The position numbers and the translations under genes were made by a program. DNA of 64,000 bases, taken from assembly GCA_963811905.1 (NCBI GenBank), contig CAWETK010000006.1, positions 62,001 through 126,000 of the forward strand, read 5' to 3'. The notes beneath the pieces are model-generated. The model was not told the origin of the DNA. It saw only the letters and a list, made by a program, of their open reading frames with translations, and ran no database searches. Positions 42,932-52,060 of the stretch are shown piece by piece. This stretch comes from DATFVA01 sp963811905. Lineage in GTDB: Bacteria; Bacteroidota; Ignavibacteria; Ignavibacteriales; Ignavibacteriaceae. Positions within the stretch are counted from its first letter, which is position 1; every line of letters starts with the position of its first letter.

Positions 42932-44365
42932 ATGAATAAATCAATCTCAAGAACAATAGCTGAATTTGCTGTAAACTTAAAGTATGAAGAACTCCCATTG
43001 GAAGTTGTAAATCAGGTTAAGCGATTTCTGTATGATTCCATTGGGTGCGCCTACGGCGGATATCATACTAAAGATGTTAATATTCTTAGAGATATTTATA
43101 TGGATATGGGAGGTAAACCGGAATCCACGCTTATAGGTTTCGGGAATAAAATGCCGGCAGTTAATGCTGTGCTGGTTAATTCCTTAATGATACGGGCACT
43201 GGACTTTAATGACATCTACTGGAAGGAAGACCCCTCCCATCCATCCGATTTAATCCCGGCAGCACTCTCAACCGGGGAGTCGGTCGGTGCTTCAATGAAG
43301 GATATAATTACAGCAATTGTTCTTGCTTATGAATTTGAACAGAGGTTGTGTGAGTTTGCCGTGCCCGGCATCAGGGAACGTAAATGGCATCATGCTGCTC
43401 TTACCCAGTTTGTTTCCCCCATAGTAGCAGGAAAGATCCTGGGACTAAATACAGATCAGATGGTTAATGCAATAGGAATCAATGGTAGTCATAACCATAC
43501 CATCGGCTGTCCTACCGCCGGCAAACTGACAATGATGAAAAATACTGTCGATCCAATGGCTGTGCAGTCAGGAGTATTTGCTGCCCTCATGGCGCAGAGA
43601 GGCTATACCGGAACGGAACTAGTGTTTGAAGGTAAAGAGGGTTTTATGGATACGTTCCTGGGTTGGAATGCCAAAGAACAAACACTAAACCCGGTACAGA
43701 TGCAGGGACGGGACGGAATTTCAGAATGGAAATGGAATACGGATAAGCTGACCAGCGGACTTGGTAATAGTTATAAGATAATGGAATGCGGTATGAAGGC
43801 TTTCCCTACGGAAGCACTGACTCACACTCATCTTTCTGCCACATTAAATGTGGTTACTAAGAATAATATCTCATATGATCAGATAGAGACAGTAACCCTT
43901 ACTACTTTAGCGCAGGCTTATGACATCCTGTTTGATCCTCACAAATACCGTCCGGAATCAAGAGAAACAGCTGACCACTCACTTCCCTACTGCATCGCAG
44001 CAGCATTAGTGGATCATAAAATTACCACTCAATCTTTTTCAGATGAAAAGATGAAGGACCCGAGGATCTGGGAGGTAATAGATAAAATAAAAGGTGAGCC
44101 ATCACGGGAATTCGAAAAAATGTTCCCGGCAAAGCAGCCGAGCAAAGTTATTGTGAGAACGAAAGACGGTAAGGAATTTTCTGAATACCTGGAATATCCC
44201 AAAGGAGATCCAAGGGAACCGATGACGATGGAAGACCTTGACAATAAATTCAATGCTCTGTCCGGAAAACTTTTATCTCCTGTCAGACAGAAGGAAATCA
44301 AGGAGTTAATCTTCCGAAGTGAGGAAGTAACTACCCGGGAATTTATGACCAGACTTACCGTTTAA
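42932..44365 (+). CDS. MmgE/PrpD-family protein
   Basis: Member of the family that holds 2-methylcitrate dehydratase, cis-aconitate decarboxylase and related enzymes acting on tricarboxylic or dicarboxylic acids, 477 aa. Recognisable stretches: DSIGCAYGG near residue 37, ALDFNDIYW, HPSDLIPAAL (the conserved pocket), GCPTAGKLTMMKNT and HTHLSATL. It is flanked by aconitase-like and citrate-lyase-like genes, which fits a substrate such as methylcitrate, aconitate or a citrate variant. The exact reaction is not readable from the sequence. It is preceded by the dyad repeats at 42792-42904. Confidence 0.88.
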   Translation: MNKSISRTIAEFAVNLKYEELPLEVVNQVKRFLYDSIGCAYGGYHTKDVNILRDIYMDMGGKPESTLIGFGNKMPAVNAVLVNSLMIRALDFNDIYWKEDPSHPSDLIPAALSTGESVGASMKDIITAIVLAYEFEQRLCEFAVPGIRERKWHHAALTQFVSPIVAGKILGLNTDQMVNAIGINGSHNHTIGCPTAGKLTMMKNTVDPMAVQSGVFAALMAQRGYTGTELVFEGKEGFMDTFLGWNAKEQTLNPVQMQGRDGISEWKWNTDKLTSGLGNSYKIMECGMKAFPTEALTHTHLSATLNVVTKNNISYDQIETVTLTTLAQAYDILFDPHKYRPESRETADHSLPYCIAAALVDHKITTQSFSDEKMKDPRIWEVIDKIKGEPSREFEKMFPAKQPSKVIVRTKDGKEFSEYLEYPKGDPREPMTMEDLDNKFNALSGKLLSPVRQKEIKELIFRSEEVTTREFMTRLTV

Positions 44366-44536
44366 AGCGAATACCGAATGGGAATATCTCAAGGGATAGC
44401 ACGGCTACAGATTTAATATTGAAGTTCAGAATGCCGGAAACTTTTAGCAGTTAATTTGTTAAATTTAATGCTGTAATTAATTGTTTATAAAGAGTATACA
44501 ATATCCGACCATCCTAAGTTTTATAAAGAAATCAAT

Positions 44537-45769
44537 ATGAATAAAAATACTACTACATCCGCTGCGGGTAAAAGAGGCGCTGCAGTCCGTTCCGACTGCT
44601 ATTTCGAGATAACGAAAAAAAACTCCGGGGGAATAAAAATCGATCTGCAGAGTAAAGTCGATGTGATGTACGGGGAGTCTATTAAGAAGCAGATTCGTGA
44701 TATGTCCAGATTCTTTGAACTTGAAAATGCAGATATCCTTATGGAGGACAGCGGAGCCCTTCCCTTCACAATCGCAGCCCGATTTGAGATGGCTATAAAG
44801 AAACTTATGCCTGAAACAATATCCGAATATCTGCTGCCTTTTAACAAAAAAAATCAGTATAAATCATCCAGGGATCGTCTAAGAAGAAGCCGGCTGTATC
44901 TGCCGGGAAATGAACCGAAATTTTATATTAATGCCGGTCTTCATTCACCTGATGCGATTATACTTGACCTTGAAGATAGTGTTGCTCCATCAGAGAAGGA
45001 TGCGGCTCAATTAATTGTAAGAAATGCACTTCGATCTGTTGATTTTTACGGTGCAGAAAGAATGGTGAGAATTAACCAGCTCCCGAAAGGCTGCGGAGAT
45101 CTGAAGTACATTGTGCCTCATAATGTCCATGTAATTTTGATTCCCAAATGCGAGTCAGCCGACCAGGTAAAGCAGGTTGAGAAAGAGGTTGAGAGACTTC
45201 GCAAAGAGAACGATATTAAAAATGAAATTTATTATATGCCTATTATCGAAAGCGCACTGGGGGTTATTAAGGCATTTGAGATAGCTTCGGCATCAGAAAA
45301 AAATTGTGCGCTTGCTATCGGGCTTGAAGATTATACAGCCGATTTAGGAACGCAGAGAACCAATGAAGGACGGGAAAGTATTTTTGCACGTCAGATGCTG
45401 ATTAATGCTGCAAAGGCTGCAGGAATACAGGCAATCGATACTGTTTTTTCGGATGTAGGAGATATGGAGGGACTGCGACAGAGTGTTATTGAAGCAAAAA
45501 GTCTCGGGTTTGAGGGCAAAGGATGCATCCATCCCCGCCAGATACAGGTTGTGCATGAAGCTTTTGCTCCAGACAGGGATGAGATTGAAAAAGCGAAAAA
45601 GATAGTTCTTGCATTCGAGGAAGCGGAAAGAAAGGGTCTGGGGGTAGTCTCATTGGGAAGTAAAATGATTGACCCTCCCGTTGTAAAAAGAGCAGCCAGG
45701 ACAATAGACCTTGCAATAATTAATGGCCTGTTGACAAAAGACTGGAAGGATGAACAGAGTGGTTATTAG
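44537..45769 (+). CDS. Citrate lyase acyl carrier-beta subunit fusion (CitD-CitE type)
   Basis: Two citrate lyase subunits in one 410-aa chain. Residues 1-100 resemble the acyl carrier CitD; Ser19 in VRSDCYFEI is at the place where the CoA-derived prosthetic group is bound, and the end reads GALPFTIAARFEMAI as in CitD. Residues 112-410 are CitE, the lyase that splits citryl-ACP (RSRLYLPGNEPKFY, DAIILDLEDSVAPSEK, CALAIGLEDYTADLGT, GCIHPRQIQ). It works with CitF, encoded next. Genes for making or attaching the prosthetic group (CitC, CitG, CitX) are not in the window. Confidence 0.9.
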   Translation: MNKNTTTSAAGKRGAAVRSDCYFEITKKNSGGIKIDLQSKVDVMYGESIKKQIRDMSRFFELENADILMEDSGALPFTIAARFEMAIKKLMPETISEYLLPFNKKNQYKSSRDRLRRSRLYLPGNEPKFYINAGLHSPDAIILDLEDSVAPSEKDAAQLIVRNALRSVDFYGAERMVRINQLPKGCGDLKYIVPHNVHVILIPKCESADQVKQVEKEVERLRKENDIKNEIYYMPIIESALGVIKAFEIASASEKNCALAIGLEDYTADLGTQRTNEGRESIFARQMLINAAKAAGIQAIDTVFSDVGDMEGLRQSVIEAKSLGFEGKGCIHPRQIQVVHEAFAPDRDEIEKAKKIVLAFEEAERKGLGVVSLGSKMIDPPVVKRAARTIDLAIINGLLTKDWKDEQSGY

Positions 45770-45834
45770 TTGTTAGTGGGACGGTGGTCATTTAATTGTA
45801 AATAATTTAGTATAACATATTCAACTGAACAAAA

Positions 45835-47391
45835 ATGAAATTAGTAAAAAATGCTGCAGGAAGATTAGTTCCTGATGAAATAAACGGAACACCACAGATC
45901 CCATTTAAGGGAATAAATAAACATAAACCTGAAGGCGGCAAAGCGAAACCTCCGGTCAGGAGCTGTATAGATTATCCTTCAGATGGAAATAAGGTTGTGA
46001 AGAGTATAAAAGAAGCCTTAAAGAAAGCCGGATTAAAAGATGGTATGACTATCTCCACGCATCATCATCTGAGAAACGGAGATGTTCTCACCAATATCCT
46101 GTTTGATACTATAAATGAATTGGGAATAAAAAATATCCGCTGGTTTCCCAGTGCTTCGTTCCCGGTTCACGAACATTTGATTAAATATCTGAAGGACGGG
46201 ACAATACATCACATTGAGGGAAGTATGAACGGGCCTTTAGGCAGGTTCACTTCGGAAGGAAAGATGAAGGGCGTTGGAGTGCTGCGTTCTCACGGCGGAA
46301 GATATCAGTCGATCCAGGATGGTGAAGTTCACATTGATATTGCAATGATTGCGGCACCTACTGCAGATCCGTTCGGTAATGCAACAGGAGACCGCGGTCC
46401 CTCAGCCTGCGGACTGCTGGGCTTCTCCCTGGGTGATTCGGAATATGCCGACAAAGTTATTGTTGTAACGGATAATTTAATTCCCTTCCCCTGCGTTCCC
46501 TGGCAGATACAGGGTAATAATGTTGATTATGTAGTACAAATCGATTCATTGGGTGATCCGGAGAAAATTGTATCGGGAACAACTGAAGTTACTAAATCAC
46601 CTGACAGGCTCTTAATAGCAGAATACGTTGCCCGGTTCCTTGATGAGGCAGGCATTCTGAAAGACGGGTTTTCGTTCCAGGCAGGAGCAGGTGGAACTGC
46701 CCTTGCGTTTGCACTCTTTCTTAAAGAGAGAATGAAAGCTAAAAATGTAAAGGCCAGATTTGTAAGAGGCGGAAGCACCAAATACCTGGTTCAGATGCTG
46801 GAGGAGGGTTTAACAGACTACATACTTGACGGACAGACATTCGACCTTGAAGGTGTAAGAAGTATGAGGGAAAATGAAGGACACGTTAATACCTCTCCTT
46901 TTACAAGCTATAATTTCCATGGTAAGGGAAATTTTGCATCTATGGTTGATGCTGTTGTTCTGGGAGCTACTGAGGTAGATGTAAACTTTAATGCGAATGT
47001 AGTAACTCACTCCGATGGATATCTTCTTCATGGGATAGGCGGTTGGCAGAACTGTCTTTTTTCGAAATGCACAATACTTGCAATTCCCTCTTTCAGAGAC
47101 CGCATCCCGGTAATTGTAGATGAGGTTACAACCCTTTGCGGTCCGGGAGAATTAATAGATGTGATTGCTACTGAACGCGGATTATGTATAAATCCAAAAA
47201 GAAAGGATTTATTTAAAGCCTTAAAGAATTCATCCATCCCGGTAATTGATATTAAAGAATTAAAAAAAGAAGTAGACCGGATCTGCGGAGGATCGCCTGC
47301 TAAACCGAAAGTAAATAAGAACAAGGTGGTTGCAATAGTAAAATGGGTTGATGGCACTGTTCTCGATTCTATTTTCCAGGTAGTAAAGTAA
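45835..47391 (+). CDS. citF: Citrate lyase subunit alpha (CitF-like)
   Basis: Citrate:acetyl-ACP transferase subunit, 518 aa, which swaps acetate for citrate on the carrier protein. Family stretches include GMTISTHHHLRNGDV, EGSMNGPLGRF, FGNATGDRGPSACGLLGFS, GFSFQAGAGGTALAF, IHP-less end VTHSDGYLLHGIGGWQ and CGPGELIDVIATERGL. Length is close to known CitF proteins (about 510). Together with the CitD-CitE fusion it gives a complete lyase core. Upstream gap of 65 bases with no obvious terminator suggests cotranscription. Substrate may be citrate or a near relative. Confidence 0.92.
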   Translation: MKLVKNAAGRLVPDEINGTPQIPFKGINKHKPEGGKAKPPVRSCIDYPSDGNKVVKSIKEALKKAGLKDGMTISTHHHLRNGDVLTNILFDTINELGIKNIRWFPSASFPVHEHLIKYLKDGTIHHIEGSMNGPLGRFTSEGKMKGVGVLRSHGGRYQSIQDGEVHIDIAMIAAPTADPFGNATGDRGPSACGLLGFSLGDSEYADKVIVVTDNLIPFPCVPWQIQGNNVDYVVQIDSLGDPEKIVSGTTEVTKSPDRLLIAEYVARFLDEAGILKDGFSFQAGAGGTALAFALFLKERMKAKNVKARFVRGGSTKYLVQMLEEGLTDYILDGQTFDLEGVRSMRENEGHVNTSPFTSYNFHGKGNFASMVDAVVLGATEVDVNFNANVVTHSDGYLLHGIGGWQNCLFSKCTILAIPSFRDRIPVIVDEVTTLCGPGELIDVIATERGLCINPKRKDLFKALKNSSIPVIDIKELKKEVDRICGGSPAKPKVNKNKVVAIVKWVDGTVLDSIFQVVK

Positions 47392-47504
47392 GTTCCTAGA
47401 ATCATATGATTCTTAAATCTTCACAATTCGTGATGAATTAAAATTCGTATGTATTTAATTTTATATTAAGCTGAAATTTCAAAACCTAATTGCAAAGGAA
47501 TAGT

Positions 47505-47837
47505 ATGGAAACTTATTACAAACCAGATGACCTTCCCAGGTTCAGCGAGATTTCTGAGGGCGCACCGGAATTATGGAAAAAATTCTCTGATTGGTACGGC
47601 GCTGTATTCGCAGCAGGGGCACTATCTGAAAGAGAGAAGGCGCTAATTGCCCTGGCAGTAGCTCACGCAATACAATGTCCTTACTGTATAGATGCATATA
47701 CCCAGGAATCCCTTCAGAAAGGGGCTGATCTTGAACAAATGACAGAAGCGGTGCATGTAGCAAGTGCAATAAGAGGCGGAGCATCACTTGTGCATGGCAT
47801 TCAAATGAAAAATGTAAACCAGAAAATTACAATGTAG
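47505..47837 (+). CDS. AhpD/carboxymuconolactone decarboxylase-like protein
   Basis: Small all-helical protein of 110 aa from ATG 47505, preceded by GCAAAGGAATAGT. The redox pair CPYC lies in AIQCPYCIDAYTQE and the proton-relay His in EAVHVASAIRGGASLVHG, as in AhpD-type peroxidase partners. It starts a pair with the ArsS-type gene 11 bases downstream, an arrangement often seen in arsenosugar gene sets. It is also close behind citF, but its role there is not obvious. Confidence 0.87.
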   Translation: METYYKPDDLPRFSEISEGAPELWKKFSDWYGAVFAAGALSEREKALIALAVAHAIQCPYCIDAYTQESLQKGADLEQMTEAVHVASAIRGGASLVHGIQMKNVNQKITM

Positions 47838-47848
47838 ATTGGAATAGA

Positions 47849-48895
47849 ATGGAAATCCGCCATAAAAGTATGAAAGCCTTCGGCGAACGGCTTTCTGATG
47901 CAAATGAACAGCTTATAATATTGAATGACCGCGGGAAACTGCCTGATTTTGATTCGGTGTATCATGATACTGGCGAGAAATACCTAACTGCAGGTGAGAT
48001 AGAGATCATTCAGATTAATTTAGGAAAAATGTGCAACCAGGTCTGCAAACACTGCCATGTTGATGCTGGTCCCGACCGCAGAGAAATTATGACAAAAGAA
48101 ACTATGGAGTTATGCCTGAGCGTTCTCCGCTCATTTGAAATTCCCTTAGTTGATCTGACTGGAGGAGCCCCCGAATTAAATCCCGGCTTCAAGTGGTTTG
48201 TATCTGAAATAAAAAAATCAGACAAACACATTATGGTAAGGTCGAACCTTACAATACTTGATTCGAACGGATTTGAGGATTATGCTGAATTTATGGCGGA
48301 GAATAAAGTAGAAATTATTTCATCTTTACCTTTCTATAAAGCCGGATTTACCAATAAACAAAGAGGTGAAGGGGTATTTGAGAAATCGGTAAAGGTAATC
48401 AAAAAGCTCAACTCTCTGGGTTATGGTAAAGATAATTCCGATTTGAAATTAAATCTTGTATATAACCCTGTAGGGGCTTACCTCCCTGCTTCTCAGACCT
48501 CGCTTGAGACGGAATATAAAAGAGAATTATGGAATAATTACGGGATTGTGTTTAATAATCTTTATACAATTACAAATATGCCGATAAGCAGATTCCTGGA
48601 TTATCTCGTCTCATCAGGGAATTACCAGGCATATATGGAAAAACTAATCGGCTCATTCAATCCGGATGCTGCACGTAATGTAATGTGCAGGAATACGATA
48701 TCAGTCAGCTGGAATGGTTATTTGTACGACTGCGATTTTAACCAGATGCTTGAACTTACTCTTGATCATGGAGCCCCAAACCATCTGAATGACTTCGATC
48801 TTGACAAAATTCAATTCAGACGGATAGTAACCGGTCAGCACTGTTTCGGATGCACCGCCGGTGCCGGATCAAGCTGCGGCGGAGCAACTGCATAA
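47849..48895 (+). CDS. arsS: ArsS-type radical SAM protein
   Basis: Radical SAM enzyme of the arsenosugar biosynthesis ArsS family, 348 aa. The cluster motif is CNQVCKHC in NLGKMCNQVCKHCHVDAGPD. Further family features: DLTGGAPELNPGF, IISSLPFYKAGFTNKQRG and a cysteine-rich C-terminal domain (MCRNTISVSWNGYLYDCDFN, HCFGCTAGAGSSCGG). Known members are thought to attach arsenic to a sugar nucleoside. No arsM-type methyltransferase is in the window. The AhpD-like gene precedes it by 11 bases. Confidence 0.9.
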   Translation: MEIRHKSMKAFGERLSDANEQLIILNDRGKLPDFDSVYHDTGEKYLTAGEIEIIQINLGKMCNQVCKHCHVDAGPDRREIMTKETMELCLSVLRSFEIPLVDLTGGAPELNPGFKWFVSEIKKSDKHIMVRSNLTILDSNGFEDYAEFMAENKVEIISSLPFYKAGFTNKQRGEGVFEKSVKVIKKLNSLGYGKDNSDLKLNLVYNPVGAYLPASQTSLETEYKRELWNNYGIVFNNLYTITNMPISRFLDYLVSSGNYQAYMEKLIGSFNPDAARNVMCRNTISVSWNGYLYDCDFNQMLELTLDHGAPNHLNDFDLDKIQFRRIVTGQHCFGCTAGAGSSCGGATA

Positions 48896-49009
48896 CGCAT
48901 TCATCTCCTCACCCTGTGTAAATCCTGCCCTCATAACATAATAACTTAAATATTTTAAATTTGTACTGATAAACGATATATATTTGATCCATAAGATGAA
49001 GAAGAATAT

Positions 49010-50467
49010 TTGAAACCAAAAGAAATATTAGAAGAATACTTCGGGTATAAAGAATTCCGCGGTAAACAGGAAGAAGTAATCCGGAGAACACTTGACGAAA
49101 AAAAGCATTCCCTCGTCATAATGCCCACAGGCAGTGGTAAATCGCTCTGCTACCAGGTACCGGCACTTTTGTTTGAAAGCGGAACAATAGTAATAAGTCC
49201 TTTGATCGCACTTATGCAGGATCAGGTAGACGTTCTCAGGAAGAAAGGGATAAATGCTGCTTTCATAAATTCAACATTATCCAGACAGGAGCGGGATCAA
49301 AGGTTGAATCAGTTTGTAGGAGGGAAAATAAAATTACTGTATGTGACTCCTGAAAGGTTCCGTAAGCCGGAGTTTGTGCATGAATTGCAAAAGATTAATA
49401 TCTCGTTACTTGCAGTTGACGAAGCACATTGTATTTCGGAATGGGGACATGATTTTCGTCCCGATTACTCAAGACTCGGAGAATTCAGGGAACTGATGAA
49501 TAATCCCCTGACTATCGCACTTACTGCAACAGCTACCGCTGAGGTCCAGCAGGATATAATTAATAAACTTCGCATTAATCCCGAAAATATAAAGACTTTC
49601 CACCAGGGAATAGAGCGACCCAACCTGAAACTTGAGGTTCAGGATATATTCGATGAGAAAGAAAAAATCGATTCGATCATCAAAGTCATAAACCAGTATC
49701 ATGGTTCAGGAATTATTTATTTCTCATTGATAAAGACACTTGAAAAATTCTCGCAGATGCTAAGAGATAAAAAAATACCACACGGAATTTACCATGGGAA
49801 ACTAAGCGATAAAGAACGAAAAAGAATGCAGCGTGAATTTTTGAACGGACGGCAGGACCTTATCCTTGCAACCAATGCATTCGGTATGGGTATCGACAAA
49901 CCTGATATCCGTTTTGTCATCCACGCAGAAGTGCCTTCCTCAGTAGAATCGTATTACCAGGAAATAGGAAGAGCCGGAAGAGACGGAAAACCCTCCGACT
50001 GCCTTCTTCTTTATAAACAAGATGACCTTTATATCCAAATGGATTTTATAAAATGGTCTAACCCGGACGCCAATTTTTATTCAGCATTATATGATATACT
50101 GAGGCGCGATGTTTCTGCAGTGAACTCAATGGGTGTGGAATATCTCAGGGAGCAGATGAATTTTAAGAACAGGAATGATTTCAGGATTGAAACAGCCCTC
50201 GGAATTTTTGACAGGTATGGTGTCACAGAAGGTACTGTTGAAAATAATGATCTGAAAATAACCGGAGTATTTCCCCCCGAACTGGAGGATGAAGAAAAAC
50301 TGAACGCAAAATTGGTAAGTGACAATAAAAAGCTTCTTTCAATGATCAATTACTTCAAAACAGAAGAATGCAGAAGAGTATATATATCAGAATATTTCGG
50401 GTTTCATGACGAAAAGCCATGCGGCAACTGCGATAACTGCCTGTTAAACACTGCAATTATGGACTAA
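49010..50467 (+). CDS. RecQ-family ATP-dependent DNA helicase, short form
   Basis: 3'-5' DNA helicase for repair and recombination, 485 aa, read from TTG 49010. Walker A is MPTGSGKS near residue 41, the DEAH box is in LAVDEAHCISEWGHDFRPDY and the late motif is QEIGRAGRDGKP. About 100 residues including a winged-helix-like stretch come next and then the zinc site (EECRRVYISEYFG, CGNCDNC) at the very end. E. coli RecQ has zinc before winged helix and an HRDC domain, so this is a shorter, rearranged form. No HRDC is present. Confidence 0.9.
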   Translation: MKPKEILEEYFGYKEFRGKQEEVIRRTLDEKKHSLVIMPTGSGKSLCYQVPALLFESGTIVISPLIALMQDQVDVLRKKGINAAFINSTLSRQERDQRLNQFVGGKIKLLYVTPERFRKPEFVHELQKINISLLAVDEAHCISEWGHDFRPDYSRLGEFRELMNNPLTIALTATATAEVQQDIINKLRINPENIKTFHQGIERPNLKLEVQDIFDEKEKIDSIIKVINQYHGSGIIYFSLIKTLEKFSQMLRDKKIPHGIYHGKLSDKERKRMQREFLNGRQDLILATNAFGMGIDKPDIRFVIHAEVPSSVESYYQEIGRAGRDGKPSDCLLLYKQDDLYIQMDFIKWSNPDANFYSALYDILRRDVSAVNSMGVEYLREQMNFKNRNDFRIETALGIFDRYGVTEGTVENNDLKITGVFPPELEDEEKLNAKLVSDNKKLLSMINYFKTEECRRVYISEYFGFHDEKPCGNCDNCLLNTAIMD

Positions 50468-50558
50468 TAATGCCTGACTCCCATACAAGTTGATCTGACT
50501 TACAAAATTTTATTAATAATTGATTATCCTTAAGAGTTAAACATCAATAATATTTATT

Positions 50559-50666
50559 ATGAAATTACACCATTCAAAAACCAAATATTTTATTGTCTTA
50601 GGGCTGCTTTTCCTTGTTTTTCCTGCCCTCGGAGAAGCTGTAGGGAAGAGTCGGAAAAGAATGTAG
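50559..50666 (+). CDS. Short open frame with signal-peptide-like sequence
   Basis: 35 codons starting at ATG 50559. A hydrophobic core (YFIVLGLLFLVFPALG) after a basic start looks like a signal peptide, then the frame ends at GKSRKRM. It could be a remnant of a secreted protein gene or a short membrane peptide. A frame change soon after ALGEAV would extend the frame by about 27 codons. It lies between recQ and the copper-linked genes. Confidence 0.3.
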   Translation: MKLHHSKTKYFIVLGLLFLVFPALGEAVGKSRKRM

Positions 50667-50707
50667 TACATCACAGTTCAGAACTTCTTGTGCTGAATCT
50701 AATAATA

Positions 50708-50729
50708 TATATCACATATGTGTGATATA
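50708..50729. promoter_or_regulatory. Perfect dyad before the lipoprotein gene
   Basis: TATATCACA-TATG-TGTGATATA has perfect 9-bp arms and lies about 25 bases before the ATG at 50755. Position and symmetry fit an operator for a dimeric regulator; which one is unknown. The order of half-sites is the reverse of a CRP box. Confidence 0.5.
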
Positions 50730-50754
50730 ATTGTATTCAACTAAAGGAATAATA

Positions 50755-51237
50755 ATGAAACTAATATACGGCGTACTGCTTGCTGTATGCCTGACTGCTG
50801 CAGGATGCGGCAATAATAAGGATGACCAGCTAAGCAGTCATTATCAGGATAAAACCAAAGATCCGCCGGCAAAAAGTGTGAAGATCTCAAACGATACTTT
50901 ACTCGGCGGAGATACATTCGTTACGACAGGACCGGCAGGTAAAATGGATCAGAAACAAGGAAAAATTGTAATGATTGCTGATTCGGGGCTGGCTATGCCT
51001 ATAAAACTTCAAGATAAAACACTGATGGCAATGGGACTAACCGACAGCACGATGTACAGGGTAAAAAAAGAAGGCGATCATACTTCTCTTGTACTTCCTG
51101 ATTCTGATATGGTTTTGAAAGATGGGAGAATGATGCTTCTGACCGATGACGGTGAAATGCTGGAAGTAAAAATTGTCGGTGGTCAGATGGTGGTTTTAAC
51201 TAATAACAATACAATGCTTCCACTCGAAAAGAAATGA
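50755..51237 (+). CDS. Lipoprotein with DUF6799-like repeats
   Basis: Lipoprotein of 160 aa from ATG 50755, with AAAGGAATAATA upstream. The lipobox is TAAGC (Cys about 18). The mature part contains two to three similar beta units (MIADSGLAMPIKLQDKTLMA, SDMVLKDGRMMLLTDDGEML, GGQMVVLTNNNTMLPL) as in DUF6799. In this phylum such proteins often occur beside copper and heavy-metal genes, as here, so a periplasmic metal-related role is possible. It ends just before an intrinsic terminator. Confidence 0.8.
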   Translation: MKLIYGVLLAVCLTAAGCGNNKDDQLSSHYQDKTKDPPAKSVKISNDTLLGGDTFVTTGPAGKMDQKQGKIVMIADSGLAMPIKLQDKTLMAMGLTDSTMYRVKKEGDHTSLVLPDSDMVLKDGRMMLLTDDGEMLEVKIVGGQMVVLTNNNTMLPLEKK

Positions 51238-51259
51238 TAAGGCGGCTATATTTTTTAAT

Positions 51260-51290
51260 AAGGGAATGAATAGCCATCATTCCCTTTTTT
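51260..51290 (+). terminator. Intrinsic terminator after the lipoprotein gene
   Basis: Stem AAGGGAATGA (51260-51269) pairs with TCATTCCCTT (51277-51286), then a T-run. It ends the transcript of the lipoprotein gene before the regulator gene. Confidence 0.85.
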
Positions 51291-51342
51291 TATTAATTAT
51301 TCTGTTTTAACTTGTAGGGGAAGGATAAAACATAAAACAAAA

Positions 51343-51933
51343 ATGAAAAGCGAAAAACAGAACGAAACCACTCTTTATATCAGAAATATGGTGTGCAACA
51401 GATGCATCAGAGTTGTTGACGAGGAATTTGGGAAACTCGGATTAAATATAAAATATATAAGTCTGGGGGAAGTAAAAGTTGAAGGAAGCCTTGATGATGA
51501 AATGATTGAAAAGATTAGAATGGTCCTTGCTGAAAACGGGTTCGAACTAATCGAAGACCGTAAAATGAAAATGATCGAACAGATCAAACTTTTAATCCTC
51601 GAATTAGTAAGAGATGACGAAAAAATTTCCGGCAAAGTTAATATTTCCGATTATCTCTCAGAAAGAATGAATGCTGATTATCATTATCTCAGCACACTCT
51701 TTTCATCCATAGAGAATATTACGATAGAGCACTATTTCATTCTCCAGAAAATTGAAAGGGCAAAGGAGCTGCTTAAATACGGTGAGCAGACTCTAAGTGA
51801 GATTGCATTCAGGCTGGGATACAGCAGTGTGGCTCATCTTTCCGCCCAATTTAAAAAAGTGACGGGTATGAATGCCAACCAATTCAAATCACTCACGGAA
51901 AATATACGCAAACCGCTAGATAAGGTTAATTAA
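51343..51933 (+). CDS. HMA-AraC fusion regulator
   Basis: Transcription factor of 196 aa that joins a heavy-metal-associated domain to an AraC-type DNA-binding domain. Residues 10-72 form the HMA part with NMVCNRC (Cys18, Cys21), the metal site. Residues about 85-185 are the AraC part (YHYLSTLFSSIENITIEHY, LSEIAFRLGYSSVAHLSAQF). It stands just before copZ and copA, so copper-sensing control of them is the obvious role; binding was not tested. It lacks the classic sugar-binding N-terminus of AraC proteins. Confidence 0.9.
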   Translation: MKSEKQNETTLYIRNMVCNRCIRVVDEEFGKLGLNIKYISLGEVKVEGSLDDEMIEKIRMVLAENGFELIEDRKMKMIEQIKLLILELVRDDEKISGKVNISDYLSERMNADYHYLSTLFSSIENITIEHYFILQKIERAKELLKYGEQTLSEIAFRLGYSSVAHLSAQFKKVTGMNANQFKSLTENIRKPLDKVN

Positions 51934-52060
51934 GTCCTTCCAAAGTCGATTCTTATCCTGATAAGCATATAAATTTTTCCAAAAATTATATAACGCTTTG
52001 ATTTTCTGCGAGGCTTATATTTGTGCTGTAGAATTAATCATCTAAAAATCGGAGATAGAA

